A stretch of DNA of 64,000 nucleotides from Protonemura montana (lineage: Eukaryota; Arthropoda; Insecta; Plecoptera; Nemouridae). Within the stretch, counting starts at the first letter, position 1. The number at the start of each line of letters is the position of its first letter. Where the stretch lies: contig OX387606.1 of the NCBI GenBank assembly GCA_947568835.1, positions 23,181,225-23,245,224 of the forward strand. The letters run 5' to 3'. The position numbers and the translations under genes are program-made. Below, one piece after another: positions 26,601 to 38,600 of this stretch. The notes under the pieces were generated by a model, which saw only the letters and a list, made by a program, of their open reading frames with translations, searched no databases and was not told the origin of the DNA.

Positions 26601-29600
26601 GACCAAGACCAAGTAGGCAAGACTGAGACCAAGTAGGCAAGACCGAGACCAAGTAGGCAAGACTGAGACCAAGTAGGCAAGACCGAGACCAAGTAGGCAA
26701 GACCGAGACCAAGTAGGCAAGACCTAGACCAAGTAGGCAAGACTGAGACCAAGTAGGCAAGACCAAGACCAAGTAGACAAGACCTAGACCAAGTAGGCAA
26801 GACCCAGACCAAGTAGGCAAGACCGAGACCAAGTAGGCAAGACCGAGACCAAGTAGGCAAGACCCAGACCAAGTAGGCAAGACTGAGACCAAGTAGGCAA
26901 GACCAAGACCAAGTAGACAAGACCGAGACCAAATCAAATCATTTCAATTCCGAAACGTCGAGTCCGCCTGTCAAGTCATGTTGTCCGTTCCCTGGCGACG
27001 TCGGCCAGAAGGGAGATTGGCCAACTCGTCTGGAGCCAGACCTAGAGGAGCACCTCACACAACGCAGTGTGTTTAATTGAGTTTCAGAAACATAGAAAGG
27101 CCATTAAGGAAAGCGTCCCTCGACGGCGCGGTCCCTGGACATAGACACTCGGCCCGTGTTGCCATGGAGTCGGCGATAATGTATCATTATTGACTCAGAT
27201 GACGTGCTAGTCGATTTATAATATTGTTAGGCCGCGTGCGAAGGAAGCCAGCGGATATCAATTATAGCGGTGGCAAGTGGTTCGCGAGCATCGTTATTTC
27301 TTTTAGCGAAAAGACCGACGAGTTTTCGGGCATTTCCATAGAATTCCTTCCCGAAACGCGCTCACCGAGGAGTTGTATCAGAGCAATTTCCCCTAGAATT
27401 GGTTCAACTTTTAAGTGAACCCGTTAAAGCGATAAACTTTCAGGGAAAGTGAATCTATGGCGGGATCCTGCGAATCTGCAATGCTACAACGCGATCGCCC
27501 CTAACAGCTCGTCGATAAGTCCCGCGGAAAGAAACCCGAAGCGTTCGTCGAGCGACAACGCAATCTCTTTGCGTTGAATAAATCAAATTTTGTCTAACGT
27601 TCATAATCAGATGACTCGCGTAATTAGTTTATAATATTTTTCCCGGCCGTTCTGTTGTACTTTCTCGTTAAGTTAGTCGCCGGGAAACGCGATATACCGT
27701 GAGCGAGAGGCATAACGCAATTACACAATTGAACGGCGTCGGGCGGCGGCGTCGGCGTCGGTCGAATTGACAAAACAGCGTCGGGGCGGGCAAAGACAGA
27801 GTTTGGAAGAGAGCCATTGCCACGGCGCCCCGAAAACACGCGGCGTCGGCCCCGTGGAAACTCCCCTTTGTAGTCGAGGGACTCGAGTAAATTCAAAACA
27901 GCTTTCGCTGGCGCTTACCCACCCTCTTCCTACGCCCCCCCCCCCCCCCCCCCCCTCCTCACCCAATCCAGGTCCCGGCGAAGTGAAATCAAGCATTTTA
28001 TTAGGTTATCTTTAAGGTTTTCATTACCCTCGGCCGTAGAGACACCGGCTAGCTAACAGGAGAGATCAAACTTTACCAATTCGTTGTCATTAGCAACTAA
28101 CTTTTGGAATCAGTTTCATATTTGCTCGCGGCCGTCGGTTTGCGTCGGTCGGCGCGTGTAATGTAAGCACGGCGCTTACAGCGGTAAGCTGTTCACCATA
28201 TGGTATGATGGTATGTACCATAACAAAACATATCGTGCTGATCACCACTACCCAAGCGAGACGTCGTAGTACAATGTATTTATCGTTTGATGTCGCTTCG
28301 AGCGCATGTCAGTGCATCCATTACCTTAATCAGATCATTTAATTTAATTTAAATAATTTAATGAGAACCAACGCCGCCATGGAAACTCTTTCAAAAGAGA
28401 TCGTTCTCGGGCCCGAGTTGTTTCACAGTTAGAAATACTGACGGCGCACGTCGGGCGCCTCGAGCGGCAAACATTGTTCCACTTTGTGAGGCGTTTCTCT
28501 CATATTAGATTTCGCAGAGTGTGCAAATATTTTCATTACCTGCCGGCGAATTGGATACAGAGTGGCTGGGGTAATCCCGGCGCACGACGTTTCAGGTGTC
28601 TCTAGCGTTGCTTGCTTTGCCTCGCCTCGTCCTCCTTTGCCATGGCTTCCCGTTTTTAGAACTTCTCGTGCCCGACGCAGCGCGGCGCCGCCTCTGCCAT
28701 GACGCATGGGCTAAGTCGCGATATTAGCGGCCTGTTTGCCAACTATTTATGGCACCTATTTATTTCCTAGCGGCGGCAGGTTTCGGCAAAAAGCGCTAGT
28801 GTACATCTTCGTTGCCCGCTGCGTTCGGATGGTTGAATCGTGCAAAACCGAGTTGTGCTGAAGCGGGGTGAAGGGGGGGGGGGGGGGGGGGATGCACCCC
28901 CTACATGGGTTAGGGGGGGTTCGGGGGGGGGGGGGGTGTAATCTCGGGAGTCTTGCTGTGAAGCCGCAATGATCACGCGGGTAAATTGGTTCGGCAAATT
29001 GTTTTTTTTTTTGGGCCCCGACGGAACGATTCGGTTGATGAGAGGGAAATGGGCTTCTCGTTTGTGCATCAGTGCGACGGTTTCATTTGAATCGGGCGTC
29101 GCTAAAGCACGACGTGTTGCTACCTGATTTTCAAGATCGCGCCTCGATTTCACAATGTGGTGTAAACTAATTAAAATCTGTGTTCTCGAGTTCTTGTGTC
29201 TGAAACACTTTTTAAATGCAGAAATGCTTACACAATTTCACACACACTTTGGCTGCAACAGTGTAAAACAGGGTGGGAGACAAAGGTGATAGCTATACGT
29301 GCTCCATGATGTGACTTGATGACTTTGAGAGTAGTTTTTATTTCCTTACAAAGTTCTTGTTCCGTGCGATTTAAATCTGAGTTACTTTGTGTCTACAGCG
29401 AACAGAGGTTTTCATTAAAGAAACCAAGAGATGACTCAATGTCTTTACTCTGTCCTGATTTGTACGCCGTGCTCGCGCTGTGCTCAAAACAACTCGCCAA
29501 ACTAATTTGGAAAATGAGTTAAGAATTCCATTACCAGCCTAATAAATCAAATGAAAAGCGAGTGTATAAAATGCACACCCCGCTTTATTTACCTCCTTGC

Positions 29601-32600
29601 CATCCATCCCAATTCCCACTGACTCCTTCGGCAAACACTTTCTTTCCCAAAACACTCTCCTCACCACAGCGTTAATTCGGTAAGATCTGCGCCAACTCTT
29701 ACCACGTTAATTCGCTCTTCGTTTGATTCTTCTCGGCGTCTTCATCATTGTTGCAGCGTTCCGACGCCACAAGGCGTGGAGGTTCTCGGCTAAAGACACG
29801 TGCGTCGAATACACAAGGCGTCGCGTGCTAACACCACACGCCCAGAGCGTGCGGCATCGGATTTCAATCCACCTTCCTTTGCGATACAAAAGCCATTCTC
29901 TTTCTCCGCAGATGTCGGCGTTTTTTCGGTCTGGTTTCGTTGGGATTCCCTTGCGATTCGAACGGAGTCGAAGGTTGCGAGAGGAGGGCGTTTGAATCGC
30001 TTGCGGTGTAGGCAACGGTTCGACGGGAATTAATGAATGCCATGCAATTACCTGCTGTTATTGAGCGGCCGAGCGTTCTTCGGAAGAGAAAGCGGCGTGC
30101 GATTTGAAAAGGAAAAGAAACGACGGCTGCTGTGAATAGGAAACCTGACAAGCGATTTTTTTCACTGAGAGCCAAGCAGTCACAGCCACATTTTACTCGA
30201 AAAGAAAAAAAAAAATTTGCTTTGTGTTTTGTTTATTTTGTAGCAGGAAATCTGCCTCACAGTTTCATTTGATGTTAATGGTGTTTTCATACCAACCTGC
30301 GTGCATCAACACGCTGAAGACCTTGGTAGGTGAAGTTCGCCCATACAGAGGTCGAACCCGACCTGGGTATCGCCAGAAACCGGCGTGGGTAGCGCCGAGA
30401 AATGATAAGGAGGTCTCAATAAATTACCGCCTCCATATCGCAGAGGATAAGTTTCTTAAAGAGTGCACCGCGAGGTTCAGGGTTCGATCCACCAATCTGC
30501 TGCCGCGTTATCGACATCAAGCACCTTGGCGCTAAACTTTGATTTATGTATTCAACTTTTGAAAGCCCGACCCGCGACATGAAGATATCCAAGATACGAA
30601 TATTATTACACTCGATGCCAAAACGCCAAGTCAAGTAACTTAAGTCGCGGCCAACGAATTTACATTTTGTTTTCGACGGGACGTCCCACAAAAAGCCGCA
30701 ACTGCTTGCAGCAATGACATTTTCCATCAACTTAATGCTCACCATACGTCGGAATAAGGCCTTAGCAACTTCGCAAAACTACTCTCCATGGAAGGTTCAT
30801 TTTGAGCCTTGCTTCGAGCGGCGCGCACGAAAGCAGAACAGTATTTTGAAGAAAGGGCCAAGCTCAACCAAATTGCAATCTTCCTTTCGGTTAGAAACTC
30901 AGAAATTCGTTGCTACAAAAATGAGTGTTGGTATGATTTTTGTTTGCGGCCTTGTTAAGTAAATGAAAGGCATTGGATGACGCATCACGTATCTTACCAC
31001 GCCGTGTTCAGGAAGGAGCCTGACTACTTGGCTCGCAGTTTAATAATGAAGCTCTCAGTCACAGCCCCGTCATCGTTTGAAATATTTCAAAACGTTGTCT
31101 GTAAAATTAATGGCGTCTCCTTAAAACGGAGTCCCATTCCGTCGCGTGCTCGACGTCTCCAGGTCGTGATTTCCAGCCACGACCTGAGATACACGAGGTG
31201 CTCGTCGGTGTTTAGCTTCGTTTGATACAAACTCGGGGAAACATAATATTGTGGCCGCTATGGAGAAAGATGAAAGGGCGTACGCAGGCGTGGAATGCTG
31301 CGAGGTATTTTACCCCGAAAAGCTTAAAAGAAAGCAAAGAAACGTTGCTTCTGTAAAGTTAATTATAAAGTCCCGAATTAGTCTGGAAATAATTAGAACT
31401 AAAACAAAACAATTTCTCGAAGCCAGAGTTTGAAAATGGAGGGCTTTCCAAGTATTTTTTAAGGATTGTATGCGTTCTGTACTTGGTAATACTGCTGTTA
31501 GCTTCGTCTTTATTCTGACCTTTGAGCTTCGCACCTCACTTCACGTATCTTCGGCGGAAGCCAAGGGTCACGCCTTGCAGAGGACACCGAGCTTTTATTA
31601 AAATTTCTCGGCGAAGGTGTGAGATATTTTGCAACCATCCCTTGCCCCGTGCTTCCAGATCCAACCGCAATTTAAACCAGGCACGAGAAGAAAAAAGCAA
31701 AGATCCACTTTCCGATACACCGACACGAATATTTCCACTTCCTCTACCTTTCGCCAATCAGTGTTCGTCATCGACACAATCAACAGGAGAATGAGAACGT
31801 GCTACAAGTGTTTTGCAAAGACATCATTAGTTGCCGACGAATTAGTTCGAAGAATCTCCGCCCGAACTCCGTGAGCAAAGCTACGAACGAAACACAAGAC
31901 AGCGCCTTCTCGTGATCAAGCCCCCCATGCATTCACGCCTCGACGCCGACCTCTGAGTTGAATGCGCCTAATTGTGCGTCTCGCCTCCTCGACGGGAGGC
32001 AAGGTGGGGGGCGTCAACGCGGAGGTGTTTCGCTACGATGACATCCTTTGCCCTAGGTAAAGAAGCGAGCGCGCGCGGCGGGCGCATTTCGTATCAAAAT
32101 TGCGCGACAACTTGCCTAGAAAATTTCGATGTAGTTACTGTGTTTGAAGGCACCCGTCGGGGAACGTGGACTGATTTCACAAGCGAGGCGTTGAGACGTT
32201 CCACTGAGCCGCCATCTTGCAAAGTCTCTATTGCTGTACTCTTCGAGTGGGTGTAATTGAATTAATTTAATGTATGCAGCCTAAAGTTCGAAGCGAGCCT
32301 GCTCCCATTGCCGAATAGTTTTCACTTTGCAAACGTGCGCCGGCCCTTTTTTTACGGACTCCAATCACGCGATTGATCGACATGGCGTTCCCGCTTTTCC
32401 CGTGCCTCGTTCGGGAACAACGATCTGCTTTTCTTGACGACATGTGTGAACACCGAGGCGACCTCGTGTGTGAGTTTGCATGTGTTCCTCGCGTTGACTT
32501 CATAATTGGCAGGGTGGGACTGCGTTGATTGATCAAGTACGCCAAGAGTGCTTTCTAACGCTAACGCACGAAATGCAGTGCGAGTCAAATGCCAGCTGTT

Positions 32601-35600
32601 CTGATAAACATCTTATTACAAATATCGGTACATTTCCTATGACGTCCGGAGATTCTGATGAGACACTTTAAGCCTCAGGTTCAAGCCTCTTTTTCTAATC
32701 TTTTCAAGCTAACCGTTAAAGCGTTAGAAGCCGTGGACCCAGACGTGGACCCAGCGTGCGGGACAAGGTTCGATCCCAGGCACAAATACGCCAGGGCATG
32801 CAATCGAGGCGAGGTCAATTCGCGCAGAAATTAGATGCCCGGTGTCGTAATCCGCGGTAAGCCCTACCTGTAATTGCTTTCATCGATCGGCGCCGACCGA
32901 CCGGTCGACGGCCAGCCGGCCAACTCTGCAGGAATTGCTTTCACGTGTTAATAATAAATGACTGTACTGTTTTCCGGGCATGAAAATAGAGTCGGCCATT
33001 GTTGCAGGGAGCTTAAAATGGCAGTAAAAATAAGACATTGGTGGCACCCTTTCGACGTTTGTCAGGGTGTGTTTTCGTGCACATGGTCTCATCCCCTACC
33101 CCCCCAAGTTGTAAGATTGCTGTTTTCTTTGAGGGTGATGCTGGAAAGGCAGGCGGATCGTGGAAATGGGGGCGAACTGAATTGCCTTGCCACGGCCAAA
33201 GTACACAGATGCGTTTCGCGCGGCATCGTCCTCCTTGGACCGGACGAGTTTGTTTAGGGGCACAGTTCCGGGAGACAAGCGCTCTTACTGGATGCTAGTT
33301 TGTTGGAGCTCCGTTCACGGGCGAGGTAAAACTTGATGAACACACTCGCCACCCCAACGGCGTTGCTAAAGTACATATGCGAGCGCTTTGACACGTACTT
33401 GCAGAAGCAGTGTCAAGCCAAGCGTGTGCTGGAAGGTGGATTTGCGACCGATGGCGTGCAAAAGAGATTCATGGACACATACACAAGCTCTGTACCACTG
33501 AGACACTACCTTGTGACATAATTCCTTACATGGCAACGATCTTATTTCCCTGCCAATTCCTCTCTCTCTCTTTCTATCCCCAGGGGCGATCCTCTCGTGC
33601 CGTGTCGAGTGCCCGGCGGTGGCTAACGGGTACCCTAATGAACGTCAGCATCCTCCCCACGTCGTGACCTTTCCGATCCCCGGCTCACGGGTCTATGGGG
33701 AGAGAGAGAGGGGCGGGGGAGGAGGGTGCCGACAGCCTCCAGATTCTCAGATAGGCAAACGAGAGAAATATGGAAATGACTCCCGATGCAAATTAGCGCT
33801 TCGGGGCGTCACCACTTCCAATGATTAAAGCAAGTGTGCTCGTTCTACCTCCAGCAGCCGGCTAGTTACACCTAGTGCGCGGGCGCGTTCACGAGGGGGT
33901 AAACACGGACCTTTTATCACCGTGTTTGCATCCGATCCTCCGCGCAGAGTTCCATGTCAATTATTAATTATCAACGCAATCTAATTACCCGGGCGCCATC
34001 CCGGTGGGGTGTTTTTTCGCTGTTCCACTGTTTTCAGCCGGTGTTTGCACACAGATCGCGACTGTGTCGCTCCTAGCGGGTCTCGAATAAATTCCCGTCG
34101 ATTTGTATTGGAATTGACGACGGGGAAAACTTTCCCAATTTGGTTGTTTTTGAAAACAGCTCCGGCCTAGCACGGCTCACTGAGCGCCGACCCGTCAAGA
34201 TGCTATCGCTGTGTTCAGGCAACTCTATGAAAACAGATCTCGCTGTGAATGGGAGCTTCACTTTCTTATCAAGCCCGCGTTTAATCCCAAGCGAAACTGT
34301 CAATAGTGTGTGCGAATTTCCACCATAGCAACCGTGGTCGGCAGAAATTGAGAGGATCGCAAGACGTTAATGCACTCCGGCCGATTTAGGAGGTGAACCC
34401 TTCATTTTGAAATGAGTTTACTGGGCACTAGCACAATGGCCACCCGATATCGGTGAATGACTCCTGATCTCGTGGCCGAGTATTCAAGTCTGAGGTGTAC
34501 CGTCGACAGGGACTTGACGATCGACGGGTCGCGATACGAATCGTTTGACGGTCTCCCCCCTACACGTGGGGAGGGGGGGGTCAGAGGGTGGGGCTCTCTT
34601 TGACTGAAGCCGATTTCTTTGCCGCTCTCGAAGCAGCAAACAAAGTTTAGTAATTTAAAACGAATTAAGAAAATATCGTGAACGCCGCTCTTTGAGGCGA
34701 GCGCGCTCTGCTCTGCTGGCTAAAGGGCCGAGAGGGCGGAAAGAGTTTATAGCTTTTTATAATTTACTGAATACTTTGTTGTGTACGTTACCTAATTATT
34801 ATAAAAATGAGTCGTGCTTTTTCATGGAGATTTTTTTAATTTAAGCGCAGAAATATAAACAAACTCTTTTGATAACGAAAAGATTTCTTGAAAACGTGAT
34901 TACATACAAACGGACGCACGCGCGCCCGCGAGTGTAAACTTGGCCGAAAAGAAAATGGCGGACTTTGTAAAGCCGGAGAAAATCGTGGATCTCCGGAATG
35001 GATGTAAAAGGACTCAGTAATGAGGTGACTTTTATTTAAAGTTTGGACGAGCGCGAAGCAAGCAGAGAGTTTATAGTTTCGATGAGGGCGTTGATTACGG
35101 GAACGAGCTTTGTGTGCAAGCGAGCAAAAGAAAGCAGCAAAACACGGTGCGGATTCGAAACTTTACCGATTTGCATTTGCCGTTCGACGCTGTGAGATTT
35201 TTTGAATTTTTTTGATAATGAAATGAAAGTTGTATACGCTTTTAATTTCCGCAAAAATACCCAACTATGGAACTAATCTTTGAATTTAGTACTGTAGTTC
35301 GTGAAGTTCATGAAACTTCATGACACTTTACTGAACTTCACTGGAAGACAGGAGCTTCTCACCAGAAATAACAGATTACCGATTGCCTGTTTGGCTCGAT
35401 CTCAAATTTGATTCTTATATTGACATTGCGACGTTATTTAGAGTTTCTGATAAAAGAAGCCATGGCCAGACATTATCCAATCATTTTTTGTAACCATTAC
35501 ACTTTTTTTGGAGTTTATTTTGCACCAGAACGAAAATGTATCAGGAAAATTATTATTACGTGTACCTACTTCGATTATATCTGAAATTGCATAATGGAAG

Positions 35601-38600
35601 CCGGTGCAAAGGTGGTTTTAGTTTTTATTATTAGGAACACTAACACCCACTCAAAACTAGATGCCCAAACGGGGACACGAACACCGATCTCCACCCTCTA
35701 ACCCATGACCTCCACTGCTCTTACCCATTGAGCTACTTGGACACATAATTTTTGAGAGAATTTAAGTGCATTTGATGAGAATGACGGATCGCCAAGAAGT
35801 AGAACCAGTGCAAGCATTATCAATTTAAATCAGATTTCATAGTTTAGTTCTTTTGTTGAGGGATATAAAATCAGTCGAACTTCCCCCCTTGATAAAGTAA
35901 CTGGTATACATGTAATACCCGTTTGAGAAGTGGTTTAAACCCACGACTGGTCTTCCATCTAACAAACCTAGTGTCAAGTTAGTCGAACTTCCCCCCTTGA
36001 TAAAGTAACTGGTATGCATGTAATACCCGTTTGAGAAGTGGTTTAAACCCACGACTGGTCTTCCATCTAACAAACCTAGTGTCAAGTTAGTCGAACTTCC
36101 CCCCTTGATAAAGTAACTGGTATGCATGTAATACCCGTTTGAGAAGTGGCTTAAACCCACGACTGGTCTTCCATCTAACAAACCTAGTGTCAAGTTAGTC
36201 GAACTTCCCCCCTTGATAAAGTAACTGGTATGCATGTAATACCCGTTTGAGAAGTGGTTTAAACCAACGACTGGTCTTCCATCTAACAAACCTAGTGTCA
36301 AGTTAGTCGAACTTCCCCCCTTGATAAAGTAACTGGTATGCATGTAATACCCGTTTGAGAAGTGGTTTAAACCAACGACTGGTCTTCCATCTATCAAACC
36401 TAGTGTCAAGTTAGTCGAACTTCCCCCCTTGATAAAGTAACTGGTATGCATGTAATACCCGTTTGAGAAGTGGCTTAAACCCACGACTGGTCTTCCATCT
36501 AACAAACCTAGTGTCAAGTTAGTCGAACTTCCCCCCTTGATAAAGTAACTGGTATGCATGTAATACCCGTTTGAGAAGTGGCTTAAACCCACGACTGGTC
36601 TTCCATCTAACAAACCTAGTGTCAAGTTAGTCGAACTTCCCCCCTTGATAAAGTAACTGGTATGCATGTAATACCCGTTTGAGAAGTGGTTTAAACCCAC
36701 GACTGGTCTTCCATCTAACAAACCTAGTGTCAAGTTAGTCGAACTTCCCCCCTTGATAAAGTAACTGGTATGCATGTAATACCCGTTTGAGAAGTGGTTT
36801 AAACCAACGACTGGTCTTCCATCTATCAAACCAAGAGTCACGTTCACTCACCGACAACGTTAAGGTGTATGAAGTGGCTCATGTGCGGCGTCGTGCTGAT
36901 CTGACACTCGTAGATGCCGGAGTCCCGGTGTTGAGGGTACTTGATCTGCAGCGTCCAGTCCTCGCTGTGCGGATGGTGGATGGCCCGGAAGCGCTGGTCG
37001 CTGGTGTACGTGTACCGGCCGACGGTCAACAGGTGGATGTCCCGGTGCCGCACCCACGAAACCTGAAACAGCATCTGTTGTGACGTCACTAATGGCGTCC
37101 GGGGCACGTGTTCAGACTGGCTAATTGACACAGACTTTAAATGGGCAAGAAAAAAGTCTTAACACTCTCACAAATGTTTGTCCTGTCACTAGAATTTCTG
37201 AAAAAATATTCGATATTTCAGACGGAACAACGCGGTGAAAATGGCATAGGATTTTTTTTTATTATTATGAACACTATAACCGTCTAAAAAATTGATGCCC
37301 AAACCGGGATCAAGTTTAGGCATCACCCCGTTTGAGCATCAATTTTTAAGACGGTTATTGTGTTCATAATAATAGCATAGGAATTTAATCAAAACCTGGC
37401 ACATTGCACTGGTTAACGTGCTGTGTTTTTAGAACGAAATCTCTGATATGAAGTTATTTTGTTGTTGTACGGCTCCTAGATAATCAACGAATATCAACTG
37501 GGAATTATTATCTTTCGAAAGCTACATATTTGATTAATCCAAATGCATCACCAGGGAGTATTATTACGCGTTAGAATGTAATTGAAAAATACAATAACCG
37601 TTTTCTAAACAGGAAATACGTCACGGATAGCGTTTTATGGCTGAGCCGAACAGACCTCAACCAAAACAGAAGAAGGATCTAGACCTGTCAGGTTAAACAC
37701 TGGAATGGTCATGCAAAATTGCAAATAAAGACGATGCTTGTAGACCGCTAGGCGGCAGCACAATAGAACCACGGGACAACGGATTTGTCCAATCACAGCA
37801 AGACTACGCCACGGTATTAAAAACACGGCTTTTTAAAAAACCATCGAAACAACATCGGCGACACGGTATTTAAAAAAAAAATCCACCTCCACGAGTTCAT
37901 TATGATAATGTATTTGCATTGCGAGATCGTAACCAAATACGAGAAATAACAACCGTTATTTGTCATCGGTACAATGATCCATTACAATGATCTGACTGGG
38001 TTGTAAAACATTGAACTACCCACGCATGTTTAGGTATGAAACATTACAATGCTATTACATGCCAGTAAGTCCTTCTGGCTGTACAGGATCGAGGTTGATT
38101 TCTGCCAGCCAATCCATTGTACGCACGCTCCAGAGCTAGGTTCGCGTGCTCACCTCAACGAGGTACCCGTGCTCAACGGGTACGGCCCAATGCGTCCTTA
38201 CCGCACGATGAAAAGCAAGTCTAGCATTCGATTGATTGACTGATTGATTTGTGCTGTTCAACGACGCACTTGGCTGATGGCGTAAATGAACTAGTTGGTT
38301 GACAAGGTGATGATAAACCTAACTGAACTTTTAAAAGGGAAGGGGAAATTCAGTGCCGGCTCGTAACCATCTCTCGTCGAAGAGCACCAAGAGAGACACA
38401 GGCTTAAAGTATCTTCCAAAAGACGGTACAAAGCGAACAACAGAATTCCACCACAAATCCATGCTGCCGAGAGAGAGAGAGAGAGAGAGAGAGATTGAAG
38501 TTGTATTAACTTCAATCCCTTCAACCTGACTGCGAAACAGAAGTGGGCACGTGTAAAATAAACCAACACCGGGGCAGTGTTACTTAATTATGCTGACCTC

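Larger units (their letters stand above)
14647..36851 (-). other. dpr9: dpr9 intron between exons B and C (about 22.2 kb)
   Basis: GT-AG intron splitting a Glu codon (phase 1). It contains two large tandem arrays (20-bp at 26081-26933, 108-bp at 35874-36851), one minus-strand 5S-headed SINE (24520-25009), a tRNA-headed SINE fragment (35621-35745), a tRNA-Met-like head (30429-30500), GCC and GA microsatellites, and G/C runs at 21385, 22088, 27935 and 28873. Stretches without named features (for example 14650-18400 and 31000-35600) show no homology I can identify. Long introns in neuronal recognition genes often hold enhancers, but none can be called from this sequence alone. Confidence 0.85.

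Noticed and set aside
26077-26937. Open frames of 182-286 codons with YLVSVLPTWS repeats
   Set aside because: They are translations of a 20-bp minisatellite, open in three frames of the same strand, with no start context or non-repeat coding part.
32760-32785. tRNA gene or SINE head at AAGGTTCGATCCCAGG
   Set aside because: A lone B-box-like motif beside a short GTGGACCCAG duplication; no A box or tRNA fold.
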